Below, in pieces: positions 45,405 through 56,953 of a stretch of DNA of 64,000 bases. Below the pieces are notes generated by a model. That model was not told the DNA's origin. It did not search any database and saw only the letters and a list, made by a program, of their open reading frames with translations. Every line of letters begins with the position of its first letter. Position 1 is the stretch's first letter. Location: positions 81,180,907-81,244,906 of the forward strand of contig NC_053499.1 of NCBI RefSeq assembly GCF_905171775.1, given 5' to 3'. A program made the translations under genes and the position numbers. Source of the DNA: Rana temporaria. Lineage: Eukaryota > Chordata > Amphibia > Anura > Ranidae.

Positions 45405-45477
45405 TGTCAGGACCTGGGCTTGAACCTGGGACCTCTTCTGTGTCTGGCATTGACTCTTCCTACTGAGCTATCTGGGA
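45405..45477 (-). repeat. tRNA-derived SINE-like segment
   Basis: On the minus strand: GATAGCTCAGTAGGAAGAGT (A box TAGCTCAGTAGG) and GGTTCAAGCCC (B box), about 33 bases apart. These are the internal RNA polymerase III promoter boxes of a tRNA. The anticodon arm does not fold cleanly and no mature acceptor end is present, so it is a tRNA-derived SINE or pseudogene. Confidence 0.65.
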
Positions 45478-45689
45478 TGCTGGACAGTTCCCTCCCTGAT
45501 CTGCTGGATAAACCTATCTGATCCATTAGAATACTCTGCTTGGTGTCTTGATTGCTGTTGAACCTTGAACCCCTTGCTCCTCCCATGAACTTCCTATAAA
45601 AGCCTTGTCTCAGCACTTCCTCTTTGCCAGGTTATTGTGCCTTCACTGCCAGTGCCTTGCTGTTGTGTTTCCTGCTGCCAGCTGTACCT

Positions 45690-45860
45690 GCAGCCACCTG
45701 TGTTTGACCCTCGGCCTGTACCGGGACTACTCTACTGCCTGATCCCGATCTGCAACCACCCGTGTTTGACCCTCGGCCTGTTCTTTGACTACTCTACTGC
45801 TTGATCCCAACCTGCAGCCACTCGTGATTAATCCCTTGGCTTGTTTACTGACCATGCTGC
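45690..45860. repeat. Minisatellite of about 68 bp, about 2.5 units
   Basis: Units contain GTGTTTGACCCTCGGCCTGT and GACTACTCTACTGC. The third copy is diverged (CTCGTGATTAATCCCTTGGC). Confidence 0.85.
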
Positions 45861-46760
45861 TGTTTCATCTTTGTCTGTTTATCCGCTATTGGACCCCGGC
45901 TTGCTCACACCCTGGTGGGGCAAACTTGAGGACCGCGACCTAGTACTAGCTTGCAGCTAAATCCATCTCCACCATCAGGAGCTCTGGGGAAAACCAGCTA
46001 GTACTTAGACTCTGCACTTCAGGGGAGCCTGTGTCATCTGCCAGAAGTGACTGCCTGTATTCCTGTCCTGCCACTGCTATTGCAATTGGTCTTCAAGCCC
46101 GACGCCTGATCGTGACAACAGGGTTGATGACCACTGCTCTACGCAGTTTAAGGTTAAACTGCTTCTCTTCTAATTTTAGTGTATGGCCATGTGTCTTTTT
46201 AAATTCCCTTTCACAGCAGAGTTTTATCCCTATTGTGGGATCACCAGTATGGTATTTTTACATTGAAATAGATGAGACCCTCTCAAGCGTCTCATCTCCA
46301 TAGAGAATAATTAGTGCTTCCCCCATTTCACTCATTTGCCCTTCATCCAATCCCACTCAACCTACATCCCCCAAACACCTCAACTTAGTCATTAGGAATA
46401 TATCCTAATATCTAATATTAATTTGCTGTTCCCTATGGAAAACTTCTTTAGAGGTACAATAACCACCTAGACTCATCACTCATGCAATCACTTAAACGAC
46501 CAACCAACTATAAAGACCTTTTCCTTATTCCTCCTATAATGTGACATTTCTAATGTACATAACACAATTCCCTACAAACCCAGTTATAGATGAGTTTGCA
46601 TTTTGTTTAACCAGTTATACAGATCCTTATTGGATATTGGGATCGATCAATATTTATGCTGTTCATGCTGTTTGTTTATGCATAAGTTGTATTGCATACA
46701 TCTACAACAAATACCACTTTGTATTTATGCATTTACTTATTCTTTACAAGATGATACTGT

Positions 46761-46975
46761 AATTTGCGCCTCAACGCCATGTGTTCATGCCTTACTCATG
46801 GCGTCTTATGACGCAATTATGCGGGAAGTGCTTGTCCATCTTGTGCCACAAACAGGGGGGAATGTGGGTCGACCGTTGACAGCTTCGCTGCATGAGGGTG
46901 ATCAGCTCATTGCTTGCCTCCCCCTTGCTGCACTGGCATTAGCATGACGTTGGCGGGGATCCGATTTGGAAAAAA
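46761..46975. other. Unassigned, about 215 bp
   Basis: No gene or recognised element. It is GC-richer than the flanks, with GGCGTCTTATGACGC-like words. Confidence 0.4.
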
Positions 46976-47085
46976 AAGAAAGGGAAGAAATCTAAAATAT
47001 TAACAGATAAAGAAGCAAATTATTTGTTACTGAAAGCCCCCAGAGTCCCAACCATAAAATATTACCAACCAAAAATCCATACGAG

Positions 47086-48575
47086 TAGTGGCATACCGTG
47101 GGGGGGCAGTCGCACCGGGCACAACATTTAGGGGGCGCACGCCAGTATGTGTCACAGTGGCTGCCTCCTAAATATACTTTACTGTGTCCCCGTGCGGCTC
47201 TGCCGCCATGTTCAGTCTCAGGCGCCCTGTGATTGGGCCTATGGGGTCATGTGCGACGGTGCTGGCCTGTCCACAATCGTGGTAGTTCCTGGAGTCCTGC
47301 CTTCGCCCAATCACAGGGTGCAGGAGACTGAACATGGGTGGAGGCGGGACTCCAGGATCTACCGCGATCGTGGACAGGCCAGCACCGCCACTGAGTGAAG
47401 GTGCCAAGGTGCCAAGCATGGCGAGTCAGCAGCTCCGAGCCAGATTACTCCAGCAAGGTACCAGAAATCTGGAGGAAGGCAGCCGCTGACACTCTTACAG
47501 GCATGCTGAGCCAATGCTGGGGAGGAAGGAGAGCACGGAGCCAGGAATAGAGTGCAGGCAGCAGGGGGTGGAGACTCCACCGTGGAGGTGAGAGGAATGC
47601 GGGAGAGGGGGAGCAGCCTAGGGGAGAGATGGAGGGAAGAGAGGAAAGACACACTAATATACACATGAATGGGACAAGACAGGAGGGAATCAGTGGAGCT
47701 GGGATTGTCACATTAATTATGGGGGGGACATGGAATCAGTGGGAGATGACATTAACAGGCGCTGGGACTGTAATATGAGATGAGGGGTCCATGGATGGGA
47801 GCTGAGAGGGGTCCATAAATAGGGGTACAACACACACAGGAACAGGAGAGAAATGTGGGTGGAGGCATGGACATTTACTTTGTGTTCTGAGAACAATGAG
47901 ATCAGATCCACAGGACTTCCACACACCAGCCCACTCCCCCCACCTGTCATACAGCTATGCAATCCTGGACATCACAATCCCAGCACACCTCCACCACCCC
48001 GCACAGCACACCTCCACTACCCCGCACAGCATGCCTCCACTACCGGGGGGGGGGGGTCAGTGGGGGTGTCAAAATTAGGTTTTGCCTAGGTTGGCAAAAA
48101 TCCTTGCACCAGCCCTGGTCAGTGTAGTGGTCAGGAATCAGGATAGTGTATTTCTCAGTGTAGTGGTCAGTACAGTAGTCAGTATAGTGGTTAGTATAGT
48201 GGTCAGTGTAGTGTAGTGGTCAGTACAGTGGTTAGTGTAGTGGTCAGTATAGGAATCAGGTAGGTCAGTATAGTGGTCAGTGTAGTATAGTGGTTAGTGT
48301 AATGGTCAGTGTGGGAATCAGGTAGGTCAGTGTAGTATAGTGGTCAGTATAGTGTAATGTAGTGGTCAGTATAGGAATCAGGTTAGTTAGTGTAGTGGTC
48401 AGTGTGGGAATCAGGTAGGTCAGTGAAGTGTAGTGGTCAGTGTAGGAATCAGGCTGGTCAATACTATTGTAGGAAGGGAAGGGACAGGACTTGGGGAGTG
48501 CTGAAAGTCCACAAGTTAGGGGGGGGCAAATTACTTGCCTTGCCCCGGGCGCTGACAACCCACGCTACGCCACTG
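47086..48575. mobile_element. hAT-type element, 1490 bp, perfect 8-bp TSD
   Basis: The TSD CATACGAG is at 47078-47085 and 48576-48583. The ends are TAGTGGCATACCGTGGG and, as complement of the right, CAGTGGCGTAGCGTGGG. The interior has an inverted repeat around TTCAGTCTCAGGCGCCCTGT (47213) and its diverged complement near 47316, a purine-rich block and a minisatellite. No transposase. Confidence 0.9.
48118..48465. repeat. GTGGTCAGTATA minisatellite
   Basis: Variants of AGTGTAGTGGTCAGTATAGT and GGAATCAGGTAGGTCAGT repeat about 20 times. The open frames across it reflect the repeat, not a gene. Confidence 0.9.
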
Positions 48576-48720
48576 CATACGAGCACTACCAAACCTCAAG
48601 GGAGACATATTGAAAGTGGGATTGGATCACTATTCTGGAGGATTGGTGAGTATATAGATAATTTTTTACAGAAAATTGTAATAAAGAATGAGGCTTATCT
48701 TAAAGACAGTGGGAAATTGA

Positions 48721-49311
48721 TTGTTGTATATACTCAAGTATAAGCCGACCCAAATATAATCCGAGGCACCTAATTTTACCACAAAAAACTGGGAAAACGT
48801 ATTTACTCGAGTATAAGCCGAGGGTGTGCCCATGCTTAAACCTCACTGTGCTCATGCCTCACTGTGCCCATGCCTCACTGTGTCCATGACTAGACTGACG
48901 TTTAACATGGGAGTCTATGGAAGGGGTGCCCGGGTTTGAAAAATTGGTTCCCCCCAGCCGCAGGTCCCCCAGACAACAAACTTTGCACACGTGTAGAGAA
49001 AGAGTGGGGCTACATGTGTACCAGGGGACCTATGACCGGCTGGTACTGGGTCCACAAAATCACTGAAGAAATTACTGTTTAACATGGGAGTCTATGCAAG
49101 GGGTCCCCGGCTTTGAAAAATCTGTGCTCCCCGGCCATAGGTCTACACTTGTAGAGGAAGAGTGGGGCTACATGTGTGGCGGCCGGTACCGAGTCCCCAA
49201 AATCTGGGAGATCAGGCGCAAAAAGGTGACTGGAGTATAAGCCGAAGGGGGCGTTTTCAGCACACAAAAAAATTGCTGAAAACTCAGCTTATACTCGAGT
49301 ATTTACGGTAA
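48721..49311. mobile_element. MITE with ATACTCGAGTATAAGC ends
   Basis: The left end is TATATACTCAAGTATAAGCC. The complement of the right end contains AAATACTCGAGTATAAGC. The interior has two diverged copies of a block around GTTTAACATGGGAGTCTATG (48900 and 49078). The exact ends and TSD are unclear. Excision rejoins PLE-D coding sequence. Confidence 0.7.
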
Positions 49312-49711
49312 GTTACTAAATTCTGGAACATATAAGGATAATGGACATTTGGTTACAGTGGATGTGAATTCACTGTATACCAGGATCAACCATAGGGTTG
49401 CAATGGATGCAGTAAGGTGGGCATTGGAGTGCATGTCTGACCTTAAAAGGAAACAAATTGAGTTCAGTCTTGAGTTGCTAGATTTTGCCATGACCGATAA
49501 TATTTTTTTATAGAGAGTATTTTCAACAATTGAAAGGAGTAGCTATGGGAACAAGTATGCTTCCAGTGTTGCTAATTTGGTCATGACAAAATAGGAAGCA
49601 GAAAAAATACATCAGAAAAGGGCCAAGATGACGTTATACAAACGTTATGTTGACAATATTATAATTATATGGGAGGGGCCTATGGGTAGTTAAAAGCAGG
49701 GTTAGGTTATA

Positions 49712-51850
49712 AAAAAATACTAAGCGTTGAACATCTCACAGAGCACTGTTCCATCCTTCATCACAAAATAGAAAGTATGTCACAACTGCAAACCTACCAA
49801 GACATAGCTGTCCACCTAAACTGACAGGCCAGGCAAGGAGAGTATTAATCATAGAAGCAGCCAAGAGGCCCGTGGTAACTATGGAGGAGCTGCAGAGATC
49901 CACAGCTCAGGTGGGAGAATCTGTCCACTGGACAACTATTAGCCGTGCCCTCCACACATATGGCCTTAATGGAAGAGAGGCAAGAAGAAAGCCATTGTTA
50001 AAAGAAAGCCATAAGAAGTCCTATTGTAATAGGCGCCTGGCGCCGTAATGCATTCTGCGCTGGAGCATGACGCGGCGGCCACTCAATGACTTCATCGCCA
50101 AGCGCCGCGTGCGTTCCAGCCTGGAACACAGAAGTGCCGAGCTATACGGCACACATGCCTCTCAACCTTAAATAGAATGGCGTGTTATGCACACGCCGTT
50201 CTATTATTGTCAGCCGTAGCTCGGCCACGCTACACATACTGGTACCATCACTCCCACGCTGGACATCAATCTGGCACGAACACTACGGCCATCTAGCTAA
50301 TACCTCTACTACGACAAGACTGCCTTGCTGCACTATATGGCCATCTAAACTAGTGCCTCACTGCATCCATGCTGCCATTATTGGGGACACCCTAAGAGAT
50401 CTTTCTTGCGGACACCCTGCACTACGGAATATCTGGCTGCTAACATACAACAAGATGCATGCCCTGCAACGGATATGTAGCAATTGTTTCATTTATAGTG
50501 CTTCAGAATTAACTACTACATATATTGCTTCTATAACAACTGCTGTATTTAACTCTGGCTTGCTAAGTATTAACATACTGTTTGGGACTGTCTGTTGTGT
50601 CTTTGGCTGTTTTTGTTGTGGAGTATCTTAAAGGGACATACACTCTTAAATTACCTGAGCTTTATTTGCCTCTCTTACGCAATTATAAGTTGCCTACACC
50701 TTGCTTAATTAACTGCATGCTTGACATAAGTAGTTACTTGTTTATGTGTCCATGCCCTAAGTTACTGAACATGTTCACCTTATCTTTTCTATGCTAGGGG
50801 TTGAAGGTATTTCATACCTGCTCCCTTAGTGGCCTAATGCATTTCTTTATGTTAAAGTGATATGATGTAGAGAACCCCCAAACTCCTGTTCTTTGATTGG
50901 AGTGACGCCTGGGGTCCCGTACTGAAATCTCACATAGAGAGGTGCATTGAAATCCTTGCTAACCGCAGTTGTGGTTCACTTCCGTTCACCATAGTTTGTG
51001 ACACCTATTTGCAGTTTGCAAGAAGTCATGTGGGGGTAACAGCAAACATGTGGAAGAAGGTGCTCTGGTCAGATGAGACCAAAATTTTACTTTTTTAGCC
51101 TAAAAGCAAAAAGCTATGCGTGGCGGAAAACTAACACTGCACATCACCTTGAACACACCATCCCCACCGTGAAACATGGTGGTGGAAGCATCATGTTGTG
51201 GGGATGCCTTTCTTCAGCAGCGACAGGGAAGCTAAGCAAAGTTCATGGGAAGATGGATGGAGCCAAATACAGGACAATCTTAGAAGAAAACCTGTTAGAG
51301 TCTGCAAAACACTTGAGACTAGGGTGGAGGTTCACCTTCCAGTAGGACAACAACCCTAAACGAACAACAAGAGCTACAGTGATGGTTTAGATCAAAACAT
51401 ATTAATGTGTTAGTATGACCCAGTCAAAGTCCAGACCTAAATCCAATTCAGAATCTGTGGCAAGACTTGAAAATTGCTGTTCACAGATGCTCTCCATCCA
51501 ATCTGAGAGAGGTTGAGCTATTTTACAAAGAAGAATGGGCAAAAATGTCACTCTCTAGATGTGCAAAGCTGGTAGAGACATCCCCAAAAAGATTTGCAGC
51601 TGTAATTGTACTGAAAGGCGCTTCTACAAAATATTGACTCAGGGGGGCTGACTACAAATTTCACTTTCAGATAATTAATTGCAAAAAAAATTAAAATAAT
51701 TTATAATTTTCCTTTCACTTCAAAACTATGTAGCACTTTGTGTTGATCTATCACATAAAATCCCAATAAAATAGATTTATATTTTTGGTTGTAACATGAC
51801 AAAATGTGGAACATTTCAAGGGGTAGAAATATCTTTTCAAGGCACTGTAA
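49712..51850 (+). pseudogene. Tc1/mariner transposon remnant split by a solo LTR
   Basis: The left part (to 50024) encodes decayed Tc1 N-terminal DNA-binding sequence; the readable text includes the ATGGAGGAGCTGCAGAGATC stretch. The right part from 51004 encodes the catalytic half: KVLWSDETKI (first catalytic Asp), HTIPTVKHGGGSIMLWGCLS, then a stop where WQDNNPK is expected, QSPDLNPIQNLW-like text and the C-terminus. The right end AATATCTTTTCAAGGCACTG is a typical Tc1 inverted repeat terminus. The left inverted end is missing. Many stops. Confidence 0.85.
50025..51003. mobile_element. Solo LTR, 979 bp, 5-bp TSD
   Basis: It starts TGTAATAGGCGCC and ends TTTGTGACA, flanked by CCTAT at 50020-50024 and 51004-51008. 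Removing it restores the Tc1 text AAGTCCTATTTGCAGTTTGC. A TG...CA structure with a 5-bp TSD and no internal gag/pol indicates a solo LTR left by recombination. Gypsy or ERV origin cannot be decided. The 149-codon frame at 50182-50631 has no recognisable domain. Confidence 0.85.
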
Positions 51851-52511
<661 letters not shown>

Positions 52512-52613
52512 TGGAATAAAACATATTATGATGTTATTAATATGTAATTTTATGTTTTAAAATATATGTATTATAGAATATATGGGTATAGTTGTAAATT
52601 TACATACACAATA

Positions 52614-53523
52614 TTGTCATAAGTATTGGGACTCCTGCCTTTACATGCACATGAACTTTAGCGGCATCCCACTTTTAGTTCGTAGGGTTCAATATTGAGT
52701 TAGCCCACTCTTTGCAGCTATAACATACCTAAACTATTCTAGGAAGGCTGTCCATAAGGTTTAGGAGTGAGTCATGGGAATGTTTGACCATTCTTCCAGA
52801 AGCGCATTTGTGAGGTCAGGTACTGATGTTAGACGAGAAGGCCTGGATCGCAGTCTCCGTTTTAATTCAACCCAAAGGTGTTTTATTGGGTTGATGTCAG
52901 GACTCTGTGCAGGCCAGTCATTTTTTTCCTCCCCAAACTCGCTCATCCATGTCTTTATTGACCTTGCTTTGAGCACTGGTCCAAATCATTTGGTGGAGGG
53001 TTGATTATGGTGTGCGGTTGTCTTTCAGGGGTTGGGCTTGGCCCCTTAGTTCCAGTGAAGGGAACTCTTAAGGTGTCAGCATAACAAGACATTTCATGCT
53101 CCCAACTTTGTGGGAACAGTTTGAAGATAGTAATTTCCTGTTTCAACATGACTGCGCCCAGTGCACAAAGCGAGGTCCATAAAAACAAGGATGAGCGAGT
53201 TCTGGGTGAAGGAACTTGACTGGCCTGCACAGAGTCCTGACATCAACCCAATAGAGCACCTTTGGGAAAGAATTAGAGCAGAGACTGTGAGCCAGGCCTT
53301 CTCGTCCACATCAATGCCTGACCTCACAAATGCGCTTCTGGAAGAACAGTCAAACATTCCCATAGACACACTCCTAAACCTTGTGGACAGCTTTCCCAGA
53401 AGAGTTGAAGTTGTTATATCTGCAAAGGGTGGGCCAACTCAATATTGAACCCTACGGACTAAGACTGGGATACCATTAAAGTTCATGTGTGTGTAAAGGC
53501 AGGCTTTCCAATACTTTTGACAA
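52614..53523. mobile_element. Tc1-type fold-back element with TA TSD
   Basis: TA flanks both ends (52612-52613, 53524-53525). The ends are TTGTCATAAGTATTGGG and, as complement of the right, TTGTCAAAAGTATTGG. Both arms encode the same Tc1 transposase C-terminus in opposite directions: minus strand before 52976 (DWPAQSPDINPIKHLW) and plus strand after 53160 (DWPAQSPDINPIEHLW), with TNALLEEQSNIP in the plus arm. It is a palindromic derivative, with arms about 385 bases long. Confidence 0.88.
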
Positions 53524-53527
53524 TAGA

Positions 53528-54280
53528 GGGCCAGATTCTCAGTGGAGATACGACGGCATATCTCCAGATACGCCATTGTATCTCAGAGTTGCGGCGTCGT
53601 ATCTATGCGCCTGATTCATAGAATCAGCTACGCATAGATTTCCCTTAGATCTGACAGGCGTAAGTCTCTTACGCCGTCGGATCGTAATTGCATATTTACG
53701 CTGGCCGCTAGGGGCGTGTACGCTGATTTATGCATCGAAATATGTAAATCAGCTAGATACGCAAATTCATGAACGTACGCCCGGCCGACGCAGTACAGTT
53801 ACGCCGTTTACGCTAGGCTTTTCCCGGCGTATAGTTACCCCTGCTATATGGTGGCGTAAGTGCGGCGTACCAATGTTAAGTATGGCCGTCGTTCCCGCGT
53901 CAAAATTTGAAAAAGTTACGTTGTTTGTGTAAGTCGTCCGTGAATGGGCCTGGACGTCATTTACGTTCACGTCGAAACCAATGACGTCCTTGCGGCGTAT
54001 TAGGAGCAATGCACACTGGGAAATTCCATGGACGGCGCATTCGCTGTTCGTGAAAAACGTCAATCACGTCGGGTCACAGAACATTAACATAAAACACGCC
54101 CCCCGTCCCACATTTGAATTAGGCGGGCTTACACCGGCCGATTTACGCTACGCCGCCACAACTTACGGAGCAAGTGCTTTGAGAAAACAGCACTTGCCCG
54201 TCTAAGTTGCGGAGGCGTAACGTAAATCGGATATGTTACGCCGCCGCAAAGATACACGGATCTACGTGAATCTACCCCCA
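53528..54280. mobile_element. MITE of the GGGCCAGATTC family, copy 4
   Basis: The left end is GGGCCAGATTCTCAGTGG. The right end complement is GGGGGTAGATTCACGTAG. The interior shares GTTCCCGCGTCAAA and AACATAAAACACGCCCCCC with copy 1 (17178-17918). It abuts the Tc1 fold-back element. TSD unclear. Confidence 0.8.
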
Positions 54281-54540
54281 ATTGTTTTTCTGTTTTTGTT
54301 TTTCCTTTTTAAATTAAAGAGGCCCTGTTGCCAAACCTTCCTTTAAAACACATATCTTGACATAAGAATATTCTGGCATTTAATGTGTTTTATGCATATT
54401 TACCTGTAAAAAGCATCCCTTTTATGTCAAAAACTCCATATAATTCTGGTACTGGCTGCAAGTGCGGATTGAATGCTGGTTTTCCAGCATGCCCCTTTGA
54501 CCTTGGCATTAGAGATATCACTTGACAAATGTCACTCATA
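54281..54540. other. Unassigned, about 260 bp
   Basis: No gene or element recognised between the MITE and L1-2. A T-rich start, then ordinary A/T-rich text. Confidence 0.4.
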
Positions 54541-54920
54541 GGGGGGCGTGGCTGCTGGACTCCAAGATGGATGCGTAACCCAGGAGCTCCGCTCGCCTAC
54601 CGGAGATAATCTACAGCCATCAGTGCCCACTGGCACCATCCGAGGCCCCTGACACCACCATCGGATGGATAAACCCTCTGTGAACTGTCCGTGATGACGA
54701 GAAATCGCAAACATCCCCAGCAGCCACAGAAAATTGACAGCTTTCTTATTCACCCAGGGCGTGGACCTCTCCAAAATGGCGGCGACGTGGGGAAAGCACA
54801 GAAGGAGCACAGGCCCAGAGCACAGCCTAGCCTCCATGGGATCCCTCCCGGCTCTCTCCACCAGGTCATGCCGCCAGCGGATCCTCCTCAGGGTCAAATA
54901 GCCCCACTACCCGAAGCCCG

Positions 54921-56615
54921 GTGAAATCGAAACCGCGGAGGGATTCGCCGCCTAGGCGGCAGCCGGAGGATGGTATGGAGGTAAGCAGGCCTCACGTCCC
55001 CACAGATAACCGGCAGACACGGGGGGATCCCATAGCAGACTTCCCAATGGCTGACAGGCCCATATCGGACACTACATTGAAGGAGATGCTGCTGTCCCTG
55101 AGGTCCTCACTACAGGCTGACATGATTACTGGCCTCAATGAATGCAGGAGGGAAGTACATTCCCTGGGCAATAGAGTGCAACAGGATGAATCCAAGATGG
55201 GGGACTTCACTACCTCATATAATACAATGGTGGAGGCACACTCTGAGCACGGAAGGGACATTGAGTGGATAAAAGACAAACTCTCGGACCTCGAGGACAG
55301 GTCCAGGAGGAATAATATCAAACTGAGGGGCATCCCTGAATCTATTCCTCCCTCACAGCTCCTGCAATTTTCCCAAGCTCTCTTTTCCTCCATGTTACCA
55401 GAGGCATCTGATCAGGATCTTCTGGTAGACAGGATCCACAGGATCCCCAAACCAACGTTCCTCCCTGATGATATCCCCCAAGATATTCTGCTAAGTGTAC
55501 ATTTTTATCACATTAAAGATAGACTCTTACAGGCCTCACGTAAGCCAGGGGGTATGCCCCAGCAATACACTACTGTCAGACTGTTGCCGGATCTTTCCAG
55601 ACACTTGCTGCAGAAACAACGCAACTTGTTGACCATTACTAAGGGCCAGATTCTCTAAGATCCTGCGGCGGCGTCGCGTAAGCTATTTACACTATGCCGC
55701 CCCAACTTACAGGAGCAAGTGCTGTATTCCCCAAACACTTGCTCCGTAGTTTGCGGCGGCGTAGTGTAAAAGGCCCGGCGTATCCCCGCGTAATTCAAAG
55801 GGGGCGGCTTGTATTTAAATTAAGCGCGCCCCCGTGCTGATCAAACTGCACATGCGCTGGGCTTAAAATAGCCCAGTGCGCATGCTCCAGTTCTCGACGG
55901 AAAACGTCAATGACGCCGACGTGTGTGTCATTGACGTAAAGTCGTATTCAAGAACGACTTAGGAAAACAACGTACCCGACGGGAAAAGACGCGGACCCGA
56001 CGCCATACTTAACATGGCATACGGCGGACTGGTGTAAGGTTACCCCTCATATAGCAGGGGTAACCTTATGCTTACACAAACGACGTAAGCGACGGCTACG
56101 CGACGCAAATTTGTTCGGGAATCGGCGTATCAGGCTCATTTGCATAAACAAATGAGACCTGAACGTAAACGCCACCTAGCGGTCGGCGTTGTATTGCATT
56201 TAGGATCCGACGCTGTAAGTGATTTACACCAGTCGGATCCTCGCCTAAATCCGTCGTATCTTGTTTTGTGAATACAAAACAATGATACGACGGTGGGAAA
56301 TTCGAATTACGGCGGTGTATCAGTAGATACTCCGGCGTAACTCTTCTGAGAATCTGGCCCATAAGCTCTAAGAAACCACAACATCCTGCATTAATGGAAA
56401 TACCCTGCCACTCTTACCATCACCCACAACGAGGCTACTGCCATGGTGACCACTTTAGACAAAGGGCTTTCATTCCTGCGCAAATGGGGTATACTTCCGG
56501 ACCAACCGGCTCAACTTCCATCCACGTCTGGTCTGCAACCCATACACAATGACTGGCAAGTGGTGTCCCACAAACGCTCTGCCAAGAAGAAAGCCGGTGA
56601 AAACGCAAATCTTTG
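54921..56615 (+). pseudogene. L1-2 ORF1 (coiled-coil/RRM nucleic-acid chaperone), split by a MITE
   Basis: Upstream text (54691-54900) is the proline-rich start. The main frame reads DTTLKEMLLSLRSSLQADMI, the coiled coil with IEWIKDKLSDLEDRSRRNNI (heptad region into the RRM), LRGIPESIPPSQLLQFSQAL, DRIHRIPKPTFLPDDIPQD and YTTVRLLPDLSRHLLQKQRN. A MITE (55643-56361) interrupts at LLTITK. The C-terminal tail after it, RKWGILPDQPAQLPST and VVSHKRSAKKKAGENANL, ends near 56615. It would otherwise be nearly complete. Confidence 0.88.
55643..56361. mobile_element. MITE of the GGGCCAGATTC family, copy 5, TAA TSD
   Basis: The ends are GGGCCAGATTCTC and GAGAATCTGGCCC. TAA occurs at 55640-55642 and 56362-56364. 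The interior shares CGGAAAACGTCAATGACGCC and TCATATAGCAGGGG with copy 3 (29341-30062), a closely related subfamily. Confidence 0.88.
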
Positions 56616-56953
56616 AACCAACTTAAACATCTATTATCTCCGGGGTCGAGATAACGCAGTTAGCATATTCTCTTTACCCCTCTTCTTCTAAGTAGCAGTT
56701 ACGTCTGCACGAGGATCAGTTATGGATCCATTTCTTAGTATTATCCAGTTGACTTTTGCTGTTATTTTTTTTGTTCCCTTTTTTCAGTTTTTTGATATGC
56801 ACAGAACCACCAACAAATCTTGGCTCATCACTTCAGGAGAGGATTCGACCTGCCTTCCCTTGGATGACAGAATGACACAGAGTAAAGAATCCCTTTTGGT
56901 CGCAGTAAGTACCAGCACACAATCTCCACAGAGACCTCCACAACTTTGTCACA
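56616..56953. other. L1-2 inter-ORF spacer
   Basis: No gene seen; a T-rich patch (56755-56790) precedes the ORF2 ATG at 56954. Confidence 0.7.

Larger units (their letters stand above)
45256..46136. mobile_element. hAT-type element, 881 bp, carrying a tRNA-like segment
   Basis: The ends CAGTGGTCATCAACCC and its exact complement GGGTTGATGACCACTG face inward. The flanks CTCTACAC (45248-45255) and CTCTACGC (46137-46144) agree at seven of eight bases. The interior holds a tRNA-like segment on the minus strand and three units of about 68 bp (CCACCTGTGTTTGACCCTCG at 45696 and relatives). Confidence 0.85.
45060..46300 (+). mobile_element. Interspersed repeat (CATAGTTACATAGTTGGTGA type), split by a hAT-type element
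   Basis: The word CATAGTTACATAGTTGGTGA then GGTTGAAAAAAGACACAAG is a widespread vertebrate repeat type whose family I cannot name with certainty. It runs to 45255 and continues after the insert from 46145 to about 46300 (GTTAAACTGCTTCTCTTCTA, GAGACCCTCTCAAGCG). Confidence 0.55.
44250..46760 (+). pseudogene. L1-4, 3' end of an L1-type LINE with inserts
   Basis: The decayed ORF2 C-terminus reads KLTEEQWQQIFTIAHKGLLN, RCWRCSREPVTLLHVWWSCL (the L1 Cys-His motif), a TAA, then HTYRKSLVVHLIDTAKMCNP, INRIAEMEELIHIAKDSP. An A/T-rich 3' UTR follows, interrupted by a repeat (45060-46300) that itself carries a hAT-type element. The 5' part is missing. The ends of this L1 are uncertain, and no poly(A) or TSD was found. 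Confidence 0.75.
46976..49710 (+). pseudogene. PLE-D, Penelope RT remnant with two inserts
   Basis: It reads LTDKEANYLLLKAPRVPTIK, then YYQPKIHTS, equivalent to YYLPKIHK. After a hAT-type insert (47086-48575) it continues TTKPQGRHIESGIGSL and NEAYLKDSGKLI. After a MITE (48721-49311) come VTVDVNSLYTRINHRVAMDA (motif A Asp), GVAMGT-like text, and LYKRYVDNIIIIWEG (YVDN for YIDD). Stops and frameshifts are frequent (stop near 49514, WEQVCFQCC frame). No GIY-YIG part is present; the text breaks off near 49710 at Tc1 sequence. Confidence 0.85.

Noticed and set aside
45405..45477. Functional tRNA gene
   Set aside because: The anticodon arm does not fold well and no acceptor stem is recognisable; it fits a tRNA-derived SINE head.
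48277..48558. Thr/Leu-rich repeat protein on the minus strand
   Set aside because: It is the translation of a GTGGTCAGTATA minisatellite inside a non-autonomous hAT-type element.
50182..50631. 149-codon frame in the solo LTR as a viral gene
   Set aside because: No recognisable domain, and it lies inside an LTR; it is likely a chance open frame.
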